A stretch of 64,000 nucleotides of DNA from Elusimicrobiaceae bacterium (GTDB taxonomy: Bacteria; Elusimicrobiota; Elusimicrobia; Elusimicrobiales; Elusimicrobiaceae), in the NCBI GenBank assembly GCA_017501565.1, contig JAFVWP010000101.1, positions 26,235 to 90,234 on the forward strand, read 5' to 3'. Every line of letters begins with the position of its first letter. Within the stretch, counting starts at the first letter, position 1. This document shows positions 1 through 8,195 of the stretch, one piece after another. The position numbers and the translations under genes are program-made. The notes below the pieces were generated by a model, which saw nothing but the letters and a program-made list of their open reading frames with translations, had not been told where the DNA came from and ran no database searches.

Positions 1-577
1 CCATAAAACGAATGACAATCTGCGTACCATTGGTGCCCAACATATCAAAAATAGAGCGGGAAACTGCCAAACAGGCTCCCACAACCACCGTCGCTAAAAA
101 CAGCACCAAAAGCATCATCAAAAACATCGGGAAAGTTTCCACTTTTTCCGCGTACAATACCACCGTGGTAATAGAGCCGGGCCCTACAAACAAAGGCATG
201 GCCACCGGTACTACGATATGGCTTAACCGGTTGCGCGCTTGAGAAAAAGTGCCCCCTTGTGCCGAAGCGGTTTCAATCCCGCCGGCATCAAATTTGCTTT
301 TACCTTGCAACATGCGAAGACCGACAATCAAAATAATCACAGACCCCGCCAAACGAAACGCGGGAAGCGTGATGCCGAACAGATTTAAAATTCGCGTACC
401 GAATACAAAAAATACGGCCAACATAATAAACATGGAAACAGACATCAACACCGCCACCGCACGTTGTACGTTGGGATTATCTTTTTCCACGTGTTCCAAA
501 AATATCGGCACGTTTCCGATAGGGTTTAAAATGGCCAAGATACCGATAAAGGCGTTAAACAACAGACTCCATTCCAT
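1..577 (-). CDS. MarC family integral membrane protein (3' end off window)
   Basis: The minus strand is open from an ATG at 577 to the left edge, so about 192 codons are present and the C-terminus is missing. The translation has the MarC-family motif NPIGNVPIF at residues 18-26 and repeated hydrophobic segments, and continues with a glycine-rich second half (FVGPGSITTVV). MarC proteins are about 200-220 aa inner-membrane proteins with six helices. The name 'multiple antibiotic resistance' is historical and the substrate is unknown. A possible ribosome site AAGGAG lies at 592-597 but is 14 nt from the ATG, so a rare ATT start in between cannot be excluded. Plus-strand open frames over this region are shadows. 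Confidence 0.85.
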   Translation of the reverse strand, partial: MEWSLLFNAFIGILAILNPIGNVPIFLEHVEKDNPNVQRAVAVLMSVSMFIMLAVFFVFGTRILNLFGITLPAFRLAGSVIILIVGLRMLQGKSKFDAGGIETASAQGGTFSQARNRLSHIVVPVAMPLFVGPGSITTVVLYAEKVETFPMFLMMLLVLFLATVVVGACLAVSRSIFDMLGTNGTQIVIRFM

Positions 578-680
578 AATGCTGTCAAAAGCTCCTTGTG
601 TGAACCGAAATTGATATACATAGAGTATAACAAAATAGCAGGCACTTGCTGTAAGAGAGTTTAAAGAAATAAAGAAAGAT

Positions 681-709
681 TTGAGCCCCGGAGCGAAAAT
701 TGCTATAAT
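681..709 (+). promoter_or_regulatory. Promoter of tRNA-Val
   Basis: TTGAGC at 681-686 and TATAAT at 704-709 are separated by 17 bp, a near-consensus sigma-70 promoter. The tRNA begins 15 bp after the -10 box, so the primary transcript would have a leader of only a few bases. Confidence 0.75.
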
Positions 710-723
710 AAATATAGATTTCA

Positions 724-798
724 GGGCAGTTGGCGCAGCGGTAGCGCGTCCGCCTCACACGCGGAAGGTCACAGGTTCAAATCCTGTACTGCCCACCA
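724..798 (+). tRNA. tRNA-Val (anticodon CAC)
   Basis: A complete cloverleaf can be folded by eye. The acceptor stem GGGCAGT (724-730) pairs with ACTGCCC (788-794). The anticodon stem TCCGC/GCGGA encloses the loop CTCACAC, giving anticodon CAC (valine codon GTG). The T arm is ACAGG-TTCAAAT-CCTGT. Discriminator A795 is followed by an encoded CCA (796-798). Its 3' end and terminator are duplicated 203 bp downstream. Confidence 0.95.
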
Positions 799-853
799 TT
801 TAAAAAACCCGCCTGGTGCGGGTTTTTTTATGGCAGTAGCGCATAAACTGCTT
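780..853 (+). repeat. Direct repeat copy 1 (tRNA-Val 3' tail plus terminator)
   Basis: This 74-bp segment covers the 3' part of the tRNA T arm and acceptor, the terminator and the first half of a hairpin (839-860, stem GCGCATAAA/TTTATGCGC). It recurs at 983-1056 with 72 of 74 positions matching by eye. The offset is exactly 203 bp. Confidence 0.9.
802..829 (+). terminator. Rho-independent terminator of tRNA-Val
   Basis: Stem ACCCGC/GCGGGT with a 5-nt loop is followed by seven T. It lies immediately after the encoded CCA. Confidence 0.9.
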
Positions 854-982
854 TATGCGCGGCAGGATTTGAAAGGCGCAGCGATGTTTTTGTTTGAGCC
901 GATATTCATTCCTTTCGGCGAAAGGCAAAAACCGCGAGCCCGGACTGCAGGCATTTTGGGTCAACAAAATGACCGGAAGGCT
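854..982. other. Spacer between tRNA-tail repeats
   Basis: This 129-bp non-coding spacer separates the two repeat copies. It contains short hairpins (CCTTTC-GGC-GAAAGG near 914-928 and CATTTTG...CAAAATG near 953-972). I see no open frame or integrase remnant. It may be a leftover of a mobile element or an expanded non-coding repeat. Confidence 0.5.
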
Positions 983-1056
983 AATCCTGTACTGCCCACC
1001 ATTTAGAAAACCCGCCTAGTGCGGGTTTTTTTATGGCAGTAGCGCATAAACTGCTT
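983..1056 (+). repeat. Direct repeat copy 2 (orphan tRNA tail plus terminator)
   Basis: Second copy of the 74-bp segment. It holds the last bases of the T arm, ACTGCCC-ACCA and a second terminator (1005-1032), but no 5' tRNA half, so it is not a functional tRNA. It breaks off in the middle of the hairpin that is complete in copy 1 and stops 2 bp short of the stop codon of the convergent nuclease gene. Confidence 0.9.
1005..1032 (+). terminator. Second copy of the tRNA terminator
   Basis: The stem CCCGC/GCGGG and a T run are preserved in the downstream repeat copy. The A-rich left arm on the plus strand makes it usable also as the terminator of the leftward nuclease gene that ends at 1059. 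Confidence 0.7.
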
Positions 1057-1058
1057 GA

Positions 1059-1508
1059 TTATTTTTCGCACCAATTTATTTTTTCTTTGTGACCGCCATT
1101 GTAAGCAACTGCCAAACTTTCTGCCAAAAGAGCTTCGGCAAGGTTATTTTCTCGTTCCCCCGTTTTTACAAAAACAGAACATAAAATGCGGAAATATTTA
1201 TCTCTTCGGCAGCGGCGCAAAACAATATCCCCTTGGCGTAAAAAAGAACGCGTGAAAGATTTAGCTTTTTTTGCCGACAGCTTTTCGCAAGGGTCTTTGC
1301 TTTTAAGTTCGGGAGCATCTATTCCTTGCACCCGTACATTTATTTTTTGACAAAAAATAGGATAAGGGCAATCCAAAGACACTTTAAACGTATCGCCATC
1401 ATACACGGAAAGAAAACGGACGCGCTCAAAATCTTGCGCCGATGTGGCATACAGATTTTGACCCAAGAAACCACACAACAAAAGGGAAAAGAAAAAATAT
1501 TTTTTCAT
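1059..1508 (-). CDS. Secreted thermonuclease-family (SNase) protein
   Basis: A 149-aa protein with an N-terminal signal peptide (residues 1 to about 24). The staphylococcal-nuclease fold is shown by YDGDTF at 36-41 and VRVQGIDAPE at 58-67. R59, D64 and E67 keep the spacing of the catalytic Arg35-Asp40-Glu43 of S. aureus nuclease, and R107 in DKYFRILC matches Arg87. Family members cleave DNA and RNA with Ca2+. Here it probably works in the periplasm or outside the cell, for nutrient salvage. It has several cysteines that could form disulfides. It sits 2 nt downstream of the TM2 gene, so the two are likely co-transcribed. Confidence 0.88.
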   Translation of the reverse strand: MKKYFFFSLLLCGFLGQNLYATSAQDFERVRFLSVYDGDTFKVSLDCPYPIFCQKINVRVQGIDAPELKSKDPCEKLSAKKAKSFTRSFLRQGDIVLRRCRRDKYFRILCSVFVKTGERENNLAEALLAESLAVAYNGGHKEKINWCEK

Positions 1509-1510
1509 TT

Positions 1511-1762
1511 TTAGGTTTTATTTTGCTTAAAACGCCCCGCTATCAATAATCCCATATCCAACCAGGCACACAACAAAGCCGCCGGAAAACCGATAACGGA
1601 TAAAGACAAAAACAAAAAGAAAAAACCTTCTCTTTTATCCCCGTTGTAAAAGCGATGAACACCCAAAAACCCTAATCCCATACACAAGGCCAGGCACACA
1701 GCAAAGGATTTTTTCTCCAACGAAAAATTTTTCAGACAGAACCGATTGGTTTGTTTATTCAT
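1511..1762 (-). CDS. TM2 domain-containing membrane protein
   Basis: A small protein (83 aa from the ATG at 1762) with two hydrophobic segments and the TM2 signature: GLGFLGVHRFYNGDKREG followed by a second helix and the WLD motif. TM2 proteins are membrane proteins of unknown function. The open frame extends upstream to a TTG at 1783 (90 aa). Neither start has a clear ribosome site; I prefer the ATG because the domain begins about 20 residues later. It precedes the secreted nuclease with a 2-nt gap. Confidence 0.75.
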   Translation of the reverse strand: MNKQTNRFCLKNFSLEKKSFAVCLALCMGLGFLGVHRFYNGDKREGFFFLFLSLSVIGFPAALLCAWLDMGLLIAGRFKQNKT

Positions 1763-1957
1763 ACACGCGGGGGTTGAACGCAAAAAGATATTTAATTATA
1801 AATATATTTTACTACCTATATTTAATGTTATTTAATTATTACATTGAATACAATAAAATCTTTTCAATAAAAAAATATTCCCTAGTGGCTTTTTCCTGTA
1901 CGCGTAGTATGTTTTTTATGATAATATAAAGCTATACGATTTTCTGGGAGAACCTTT

Positions 1958-2974
1958 ATGTTAAAAAAAATAAAAGCAGAAGCCTATGCCCCCATTAACA
2001 ATGCCTGTTTGCTGATTTTGGCGGGTACAGCGCTGACGTGGATTTTGATTTACGCTAAAACGATTCTGATGCCCTTTGTGATAGCGGTGTTTTTTTACAT
2101 CGTCCTCAACACCATTGCCGTTTGGGTGCACAAACGTTGGCAAATCCCGCATTTGTTAGGGGTCATCTTGGGGGTGTTTCTTTTCTTGGGAGTAGCGGCC
2201 CTTTCCATTGCATTCGTATCTAACTCTATTTCTTCTTTTGTGGACGGAGCCAACTCATACGCTGATAAACTAAACGACACGATTGCCTGGGTCTTGCACC
2301 ATGCAGAAAAGGTAGGCATTAAAATAAATTCCCAATTTATAGCAGACACTATCAACAAACTTCCTTTGCTTAATATGGCCAAAAGCATGGGCGGCGGGGT
2401 GGTGTCCTTTGTGTCTAACACCATGTTGGTCTGTTTGTTTTTAATCTTTTTGTTTATGGGGGGCTCTTCCGATGAAAAAAATTCCTTAGCGTCCACCATT
2501 GAACAACAAATCTCTTATTACTTAATCATCAAAATTTTGGTTTCTTTATTGGCTGCCGCCGTTACTTGGGTGATTTTGGCCGTGGTAGGCACAGAGCTGG
2601 CCTTTATGTTTGCGGTGCTGACCTTTGTGCTTAATTTTATCCCCAACATCGGCCCCTTTATCGCTACGGCCTTACCGGCGCCGGTTTTATTTTTGCAATA
2701 CGGATTGGATTGGCATATTGCCGTGGCCTTAATTTTATTAATTGCGGCACACTTTGTTATTGGAAATATTTTAGAAACCAAGTGGCTCGGAAAAGGAATG
2801 GATTTAAACCCGGTAGTGGTAATCGCTTCCTTAATTTTCTGGGCATTGGTTTGGGGCGCGGTAGGGGCTTTGTTAGCTGTACCGCTCACGTCCATTATCA
2901 AAATGATTTTGGAGAGAAGCGAACCGACCAAACCTTTTGCTGACTTATTGGCCGGTCGGTTGCCATTTAAATAA
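1958..2974 (+). CDS. AI-2E family transporter (PerM-like permease)
   Basis: A 338-aa multi-pass membrane protein. It shows the AI-2E/PerM pattern: an N-terminal helix pair, a soluble central stretch, and a C-terminal block with NFIPNIGPFIA followed by WLGKGMDLNPVVV. Substrates of the family are varied and mostly unproven; some members act as Na+/H+ antiporters. GGGAGA lies 8 nt before the ATG. It ends 2 nt before the AmpG-like gene, so it appears to head the peptidoglycan-recycling operon, although a role in recycling is only inferred from position. Confidence 0.85.
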   Translation: MLKKIKAEAYAPINNACLLILAGTALTWILIYAKTILMPFVIAVFFYIVLNTIAVWVHKRWQIPHLLGVILGVFLFLGVAALSIAFVSNSISSFVDGANSYADKLNDTIAWVLHHAEKVGIKINSQFIADTINKLPLLNMAKSMGGGVVSFVSNTMLVCLFLIFLFMGGSSDEKNSLASTIEQQISYYLIIKILVSLLAAAVTWVILAVVGTELAFMFAVLTFVLNFIPNIGPFIATALPAPVLFLQYGLDWHIAVALILLIAAHFVIGNILETKWLGKGMDLNPVVVIASLIFWALVWGAVGALLAVPLTSIIKMILERSEPTKPFADLLAGRLPFK

Positions 2975-2976
2975 TC

Positions 2977-4269
2977 ATGAAAAATACTTCCCCTTGGCGC
3001 TACATTCCTTCCCTTTATTTTTTGGAAGGTTTGCCTTATATTTTAATCAATGTTGTTTCCGGGGCACTCTATACCAAAATGGGTGTGCCCAATGATGTTT
3101 TTGTCTTTTGGACCGGGTTTTTATATCTGCCTTGGACCTTAAAAATGTTTTGGAGTCCCTGGATAGATGGAAAAAGTACCAAAAGAAAATGGTTGCTCTT
3201 GTGCCAATTTTTAGCCGCCGCGGTTTTTGCCTGGGTAGCGCTGGCTTTAGGAGCCAAGGGCTTTTTTGCCGCTTCGCTCATCGGGTTTGCGGTGGGAGCG
3301 TTTATTTCCGCCACGTGTGATATTGCTACCGACGGCTACTATATGTTGGCTCTTTCGCCTGAAGCGCAAGGCTATTTTGTGGGGATTCGCACCATCTTTT
3401 ACCGCCTGGCAATGATTTTCGGCGGGGGTACTTTGCTGATGTTTATCGGTTTTTTGGAAAAGAAAACAGCCCTTGTGCAAGCTTGGCAAATAGGATTTTT
3501 CTTTGTGGCAATATTGTTTGCTTTGGGGGCTATGTATCACTGCCGGATTTTACCCAAGCCCGAACAGGATAAACCCGCCGTTTCTGCCCAAGGAAAAACC
3601 GCTTTCACGCAATCTTTTAAAAGCTATTTTACGCAAAAAAATATTCTCTATATTCTTCTTTTCATTTTGTGCTACCGCGTGGGAGATGCGTTGTTGGAAA
3701 AAATCATTACGCCCTTTTTAATAGGCCCCGCCGAAAGCGGCGCATTAGCCGTCAGCACGGCTCAATTGGGCTTTATTAAAGGGACGTTAGGGTTAGGGGC
3801 TATCATCGCGGGTAATTTATTAGGCGGGTGGTTGCTGGGTAAATACGGATTTAAAAAATGTATTTGGCCGTTTGCTATTGTATTGATTTTACCCAATTTC
3901 TTTTATGCTTATATGGCCTGGGCCAAACCTTCTATTTACTTCATTTCGGCGTTGATCACATTAGAGCATTTGGGCAACGGCTTGGCGATGATGGCCTTTT
4001 CTATCTTTATTATGTACGTTTCCCAAGGGCCTTACAAAACATCTCATTATGCTATATCCACCGGCATTATGGCCTTGGGCATGATGCTGCCGTCTATGCT
4101 TTCGGGTAAAATACAAATGGCCTTGGGGTATGAACACTTTTTTATGCTTTCTGCGTTTATCAGTTTGATTACGCTGTGTATTGTACCGCTGACATTTAAA
4201 ATAAAATCCATTGAAGAAACCGAAAAAACATTCCGCCAACATAAAATTAATTTAGGAGACGCCGACTAA
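2977..4269 (+). CDS. AmpG-like MFS permease (muropeptide importer)
   Basis: A 430-aa major-facilitator protein with about 12 hydrophobic segments. The N-terminus (YFLEGLPYILINVVSGALY, then LPWTLKMFWSPWID) resembles AmpG and related MFS permeases. AmpG brings GlcNAc-anhydroMurNAc peptides from the periplasm into the cytoplasm. The assignment is strongly supported by the genes immediately downstream: murQ overlaps it by one base, followed by anmK and nagZ. By sequence alone it could be another MFS permease of the same subfamily. Confidence 0.82.
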   Translation: MKNTSPWRYIPSLYFLEGLPYILINVVSGALYTKMGVPNDVFVFWTGFLYLPWTLKMFWSPWIDGKSTKRKWLLLCQFLAAAVFAWVALALGAKGFFAASLIGFAVGAFISATCDIATDGYYMLALSPEAQGYFVGIRTIFYRLAMIFGGGTLLMFIGFLEKKTALVQAWQIGFFFVAILFALGAMYHCRILPKPEQDKPAVSAQGKTAFTQSFKSYFTQKNILYILLFILCYRVGDALLEKIITPFLIGPAESGALAVSTAQLGFIKGTLGLGAIIAGNLLGGWLLGKYGFKKCIWPFAIVLILPNFFYAYMAWAKPSIYFISALITLEHLGNGLAMMAFSIFIMYVSQGPYKTSHYAISTGIMALGMMLPSMLSGKIQMALGYEHFFMLSAFISLITLCIVPLTFKIKSIEETEKTFRQHKINLGDAD

Positions 4270-5162
4270 TGCCCAAAATGTTGCTTATTCCTACCGAATC
4301 GGTTAACCCGCGCACAAAAAATTTGGCTTTATCCGCGCCGCGGCAAATTGCCCAAATGATTAATGCCGAAGATTTCAATGCCGCCCGCGCCGTAAAAAAA
4401 GCCACCCCCGCTATTGCCAAAGCCATTCAAACTGCGGCCGATACATTTTTGCGCAAAGGGAAAATTATTTTTATCGGGGCCGGCACCAGCGGCCGCTTGG
4501 GCGTATTGGAAGCCGCCGAATGCGTGCCGACTTTCGGCACCAAACCTTCGCAAATCGTGGGTATTATCGCCGGTGGAAAAAAAGCAATGTTCCGCGCGCA
4601 AGAAGGGGCAGAAGATAATGCAGAACAAGGCGGAAAAGATATTGCCAAAATAGCCCGAAAAGCAGATTTCGTGATAGGGCTTACCGCCAGCGGGATTACC
4701 CCTTATGTGTTGGGCGCATTAAAAAAAGCCAAACAATTGCACTGCCAAACGGCCCTGTTGGCCTGTAACCCCCAAGCCGACACGCAAAATGCCGATATTT
4801 TTATCTGCCTGAAAACAGGGCCCGAAGCCTTAAACGGCTCTACCCGTATGAAAGCGGCCAGCGCAACCAAAATGGCGCTTAATGCCATATCCACCGGAGC
4901 CATGGCGCGCGCCGGAAAAATATACAAAAACTTAATGGTGGATGTGCAACCTACTAACCAAAAATTAATCAAACGTTGTCTGCGCTTAATCGGCACGATT
5001 GCACAAACCGATGAAAAAACTGCAGAAAAATATTTTCACCTGTCCGGCAAAAAAGTAAAAACAGCCGTTTTAATGTGCGTTAAAAATATCACCAAAAAGC
5101 AAGCCGAGCTTTTACTTAAAAAACACCGCGGATTTTTAGAAGAGGCTTTGCATGAAAAATAA
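4269..5162 (+). CDS. murQ: N-acetylmuramic acid 6-phosphate etherase
   Basis: A 297-aa cytosolic SIS-fold lyase that cleaves the D-lactyl ether of MurNAc-6-P to give GlcNAc-6-P and lactate. The signature GAGTSGRLGVLEAAECVPTFG spans residues 70-90, with E84 corresponding to the catalytic glutamate of E. coli MurQ. QEGAEDN follows at 111-117, and LNGSTRMKAASATKMALN matches the conserved late motif. The length is typical. It overlaps ampG by 1 nt and anmK by 11 nt, so translation is probably coupled. Confidence 0.95.
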   Translation: MPKMLLIPTESVNPRTKNLALSAPRQIAQMINAEDFNAARAVKKATPAIAKAIQTAADTFLRKGKIIFIGAGTSGRLGVLEAAECVPTFGTKPSQIVGIIAGGKKAMFRAQEGAEDNAEQGGKDIAKIARKADFVIGLTASGITPYVLGALKKAKQLHCQTALLACNPQADTQNADIFICLKTGPEALNGSTRMKAASATKMALNAISTGAMARAGKIYKNLMVDVQPTNQKLIKRCLRLIGTIAQTDEKTAEKYFHLSGKKVKTAVLMCVKNITKKQAELLLKKHRGFLEEALHEK

Positions 5163-6243
5163 AAAGATTGTTTTAGGATTTATGAGCGGCACAAGTTGCG
5201 ACGGATTAACCATCTGCGCCATTACCGCTGTGCCTTTTCGCGTAATAGCATTTAAAAACTACCCGTATGATAACGCCTTACAACAACGCCTTTTACAAGC
5301 CGTTACATTCAGTGTGCCAGAGCTTTCGGCTCTGCATTTTGAGTTGGGCAAACTTTATGCACAAAAAGCAAAACTTTTTTTAAAATCGTTTCGCATAAAT
5401 AAAGCCGACATCGCTGTTGCCGGTATGCATGGGCAAACCATTTACCACGGCCCGCAAGACAGCGTCCCCAACACCTTACAAATAGCCGAACCATCTTTTT
5501 TGGCTGATTTTTTACAAGTACCTGTGGTCAGCAATTTTAGGGAAAAAGACATGGCCCTAGGCGGGCAAGGAGCCCCGCTGATGCCCTTTTTTGACGAGTT
5601 TCTTTTCGGGAAAAAAGACCCTAAAATTTTACTCAATTTGGGGGGAATTTCCAATATTTCCGTAGTGGGAAAAGGAGTAAAAACCTTCGGTTTTGATTGC
5701 GGCCCCGCCAATACTCTAATGGATTTGGCCTGTAAAAAATTTTTAAACATTGCTTTTGATAAAAACGGCTCTTTAGCCGCACGCGGACGGGCAGACACCC
5801 ACTTAGTAAAAAAACTGCTGACACAAAAATATTTCCGCCAACAGCCCCCAAAAAGCTTGGATAAAAATCACTTTGGCTCTGCCTATTTAGAGCGATATTT
5901 TGCTTCGTTTTCAGACAAAAACATTACAGACTTACTTGCTACGCTCAACCTTTTTACAGCGGCGGCCATTGCGGAAAATATCCGTCGGTTCGTGCCTGCC
6001 AGGTATCAAAAAGAAATCATTGTTTCCGGCGGGGGAGCGGCTAACAAAACCCTGCTTAAAAACATTGCTTTACAAACCGCTCTGCCTGTAAAAACTTCTG
6101 CCCAAACCGGATTAGACCCGCAAGCCAAAGAAGCGGCGGCTTTTGCGCTAATGGCCTGGCTTGCGTTGAATAAAAAAACCAACCATTGTCCCACCGCCAC
6201 CGGCGCAAAGAATAAAAGCATTTTAGGAAGGATAACTCTATGA
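5152..6243 (+). CDS. anmK: 1,6-anhydro-N-acetylmuramic acid kinase
   Basis: A 363-aa ASKHA-fold kinase that opens and phosphorylates anhydroMurNAc to MurNAc-6-P, the substrate of MurQ next door. The N-terminal phosphate loop MSGTSCDG is at 11-18. GMHGQTIYHGP, LNLGGISNIS, FDCGPANTLMD (with the catalytic aspartate) and a C-terminal SGGGAANKTLL follow in the usual order. The start lies inside murQ. The end overlaps nagZ by 4 nt (ATGA). Confidence 0.95.
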   Translation: MKNKKIVLGFMSGTSCDGLTICAITAVPFRVIAFKNYPYDNALQQRLLQAVTFSVPELSALHFELGKLYAQKAKLFLKSFRINKADIAVAGMHGQTIYHGPQDSVPNTLQIAEPSFLADFLQVPVVSNFREKDMALGGQGAPLMPFFDEFLFGKKDPKILLNLGGISNISVVGKGVKTFGFDCGPANTLMDLACKKFLNIAFDKNGSLAARGRADTHLVKKLLTQKYFRQQPPKSLDKNHFGSAYLERYFASFSDKNITDLLATLNLFTAAAIAENIRRFVPARYQKEIIVSGGGAANKTLLKNIALQTALPVKTSAQTGLDPQAKEAAAFALMAWLALNKKTNHCPTATGAKNKSILGRITL

Positions 6244-7655
6244 ACATCAACCGCTTGATTTACCCCGGCTTTTGGTTTGGAAAAACAAAAATAGAAGAAG
6301 CATTGGAGCTATCCGCACGCGGGGTGGGCGGCTTTTGCATCTACGGCGGAAGCAGTAAAAAAGAAGTACAGGATTTAATAGCTTCCTTGCGGGCCGTATC
6401 CCCTTTAAAGCATCTGTTTATTTGTGCCGATTATGAAGACGGCCTGGGCCGTTGGATAGAAGGGGAAAGTTGGGTGCTTTCCAACATGGCTGTCGGCGCG
6501 TCGGGACAGGCGGAAGTAGCCTATCAAAAAGGGCTTACTTTAGCACAAGAAGCGCGCCAAATCGGCGTAGATTGGGTATTTGCACCCGTATTAGATTTAT
6601 GCGATGAGCCGCAAAACCCCATCGTCAACACGCGCTCTTTCAGTGCAAATCCCGCTTTGGCGGCACAAATGGGAACAGCTTTATGCCAGTGCTTAAAAGA
6701 CGGCGGCGTGCTTAACAGCATTAAACACTTTCCGGGGCACGGACGCACGACCCAAGATTCGCACTTGGCTCTGCCGTCCTTGGCGCGCACTTTGGAGCAA
6801 CTGCAAAAAAATGAGTTACTTCCTTTTCAAAAAGCCTTGCCCGTAGCCGATAGCGTAATGATAGGGCACTTATTATTGCCGTCATTAGACCCTGTAAATC
6901 CGGCTTCGCTTTCGCCTTTTGTTATTACGGATTTGTTAAAAAAACAGCTTGGCTTTAATAAATTAATTTTTACCGATGCTTTATGTATGAAAGCCATCGG
7001 CGATGAAAAACAAGCCGCCTTACAAGCCTTGCGGGCGGGCGCACATATATTACTAGCGGCGGAAGATTCTTTGGCCCTGTCTGATTTTTTACAAACACAA
7101 ACGGGATTAGACGTCTTTGCCCTGGAATCAGCACGTTTACAGGACAATGCTTTTTTCTCTTTACCGGCTCAACCTAAGCAAGGCCTTTCGGCTGCCGCAT
7201 TCAATCAACGATATGTTTCTCTTTGCGCCGTACAACAAGGGGACTCTGCAAGTATCAAACCGGGTATGCGCGTAGCATACGAAGAACTTGGAAACGAAGA
7301 AAACTTGGCGGGCGAGCCCTTTGTCCGGGCACTTGAAGAAGCGGGGGTTTGTTTGGTTTCTTCCCAAGAAAAAGCAGATATACTGATTGCGGTTTCTTTT
7401 TCCAATTATAAAGCTTTTAAAGGCCATATTAACTTATCGGCCCGAGAAAAAGAAAAACTTGCCACGCTTTGCAAGGTTTACCCCCAAAGCATTTTTGTCA
7501 GTTTCGGCAGCCCTTTCGGCACTGAAGAGATACAAGCCTTAAACAGCCGTTTATACTTATTCTCTCCGGCCCGCGAAGCCCAAATCTGTGCGGCTAATAT
7601 TTTACTTAAAAAACAAAAACCCGAAGGGAAAATTCCCTTCGGGCCCATTGAATAA
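6240..7655 (+). CDS. nagZ: GH3 beta-N-acetylhexosaminidase (NagZ-type)
   Basis: A 471-aa glycoside hydrolase family 3 protein without a signal peptide, so cytosolic. It splits GlcNAc from anhydroMurNAc-peptides imported by AmpG. The NagZ hallmark KHFPGHG with the catalytic His loop (TTQDSHLALP) is present, and FTDALCMKAI carries the likely nucleophile Asp. It is longer than the roughly 340-aa proteobacterial enzyme because of a C-terminal extension of about 130 residues, as in Gram-positive NagZ-like proteins. The last codons double as a terminator for the convergent gene. Confidence 0.9.
   Translation: MNINRLIYPGFWFGKTKIEEALELSARGVGGFCIYGGSSKKEVQDLIASLRAVSPLKHLFICADYEDGLGRWIEGESWVLSNMAVGASGQAEVAYQKGLTLAQEARQIGVDWVFAPVLDLCDEPQNPIVNTRSFSANPALAAQMGTALCQCLKDGGVLNSIKHFPGHGRTTQDSHLALPSLARTLEQLQKNELLPFQKALPVADSVMIGHLLLPSLDPVNPASLSPFVITDLLKKQLGFNKLIFTDALCMKAIGDEKQAALQALRAGAHILLAAEDSLALSDFLQTQTGLDVFALESARLQDNAFFSLPAQPKQGLSAAAFNQRYVSLCAVQQGDSASIKPGMRVAYEELGNEENLAGEPFVRALEEAGVCLVSSQEKADILIAVSFSNYKAFKGHINLSAREKEKLATLCKVYPQSIFVSFGSPFGTEEIQALNSRLYLFSPAREAQICAANILLKKQKPEGKIPFGPIE
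7609..7643 (-). terminator. Terminator of the leftward gene, embedded in the nagZ 3' end
   Basis: A perfect 11-bp stem (CCCGAAGGGAA/TTCCCTTCGGG, 2-nt loop) at 7620-7643 is followed on the minus strand by a T-rich tract over 7609-7619. No T run follows on the plus strand. It therefore terminates leftward transcription although it lies inside the nagZ coding region. Confidence 0.85.
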
Positions 7656-7661
7656 AACGCG

Positions 7662-8150
7662 CTAATATTGCACTTTGTCTTCTTTAGCGGTCCATGCCTT
7701 AAAAGGCTCTTCCTGCTCCTGCAATAATAAACGGACTGCCTTAATTTTTCGCTCTTGCGGGGGCAAATCAAACTCATCATAGATAAACTTATCATCAAAG
7801 CCGTGTCGGGCGGCTGTATGCTGGTCTGCCGCATAATACAAAGCCTTCGGGCGTGCCCAATAAATAGCCCCCAAACACATCGGGCATGGCTCACAAGAAG
7901 AATAAATAACACAATCCTTTAAATCAAAACTTTTCAGTTTGGCACAAGCATTTCTGATGGCAGAAACTTCCGCGTGCATCGTCGGGTCCTGCGTGCTTAA
8001 TACTTGGTTGGTCCCCGTAGCTAAAACTTGGCCGTCTTTCACAATCACCGCCCCAAAAGGCCCGCCTTTACCGCTACCCACATTTTCTTGGGCCAACTGC
8101 ACCGCCATAGCTAAAAACTTTTTATGTTGCTGTATTTCCTTTTGCTCCAT
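7662..8150 (-). CDS. Nucleoside/guanine deaminase (CDA superfamily)
   Basis: A 162-aa zinc deaminase. Zinc ligands and the catalytic Glu are in HAEVSAI and CEPCPMCLG. The tail (FKAWTAKEDKVQY) and overall length resemble bacterial guanine deaminase GuaD, which converts guanine to xanthine. A tRNA-adenosine deaminase (TadA) is less likely because the active-site context differs. AAGGAAGGGGG precedes the ATG. It lies 45 nt downstream of comEC and may be the last gene of that transcript, ended by the terminator inside nagZ. Confidence 0.82.
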   Translation of the reverse strand: MEQKEIQQHKKFLAMAVQLAQENVGSGKGGPFGAVIVKDGQVLATGTNQVLSTQDPTMHAEVSAIRNACAKLKSFDLKDCVIYSSCEPCPMCLGAIYWARPKALYYAADQHTAARHGFDDKFIYDEFDLPPQERKIKAVRLLLQEQEEPFKAWTAKEDKVQY

Positions 8151-8195
8151 AAAAATCCCCCTTCCTTTCGGCTCTTATATTATACACTTTTGCGT

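Noticed and set aside
12..614. Plus-strand open frames at 12-242 and 249-614
   Set aside because: They are antisense to a MarC-family protein readable on the minus strand and have no recognisable domain.
983..1003. Possible second tRNA gene
   Set aside because: Only the 3' quarter of the tRNA is present; no D or anticodon arm can be formed upstream.
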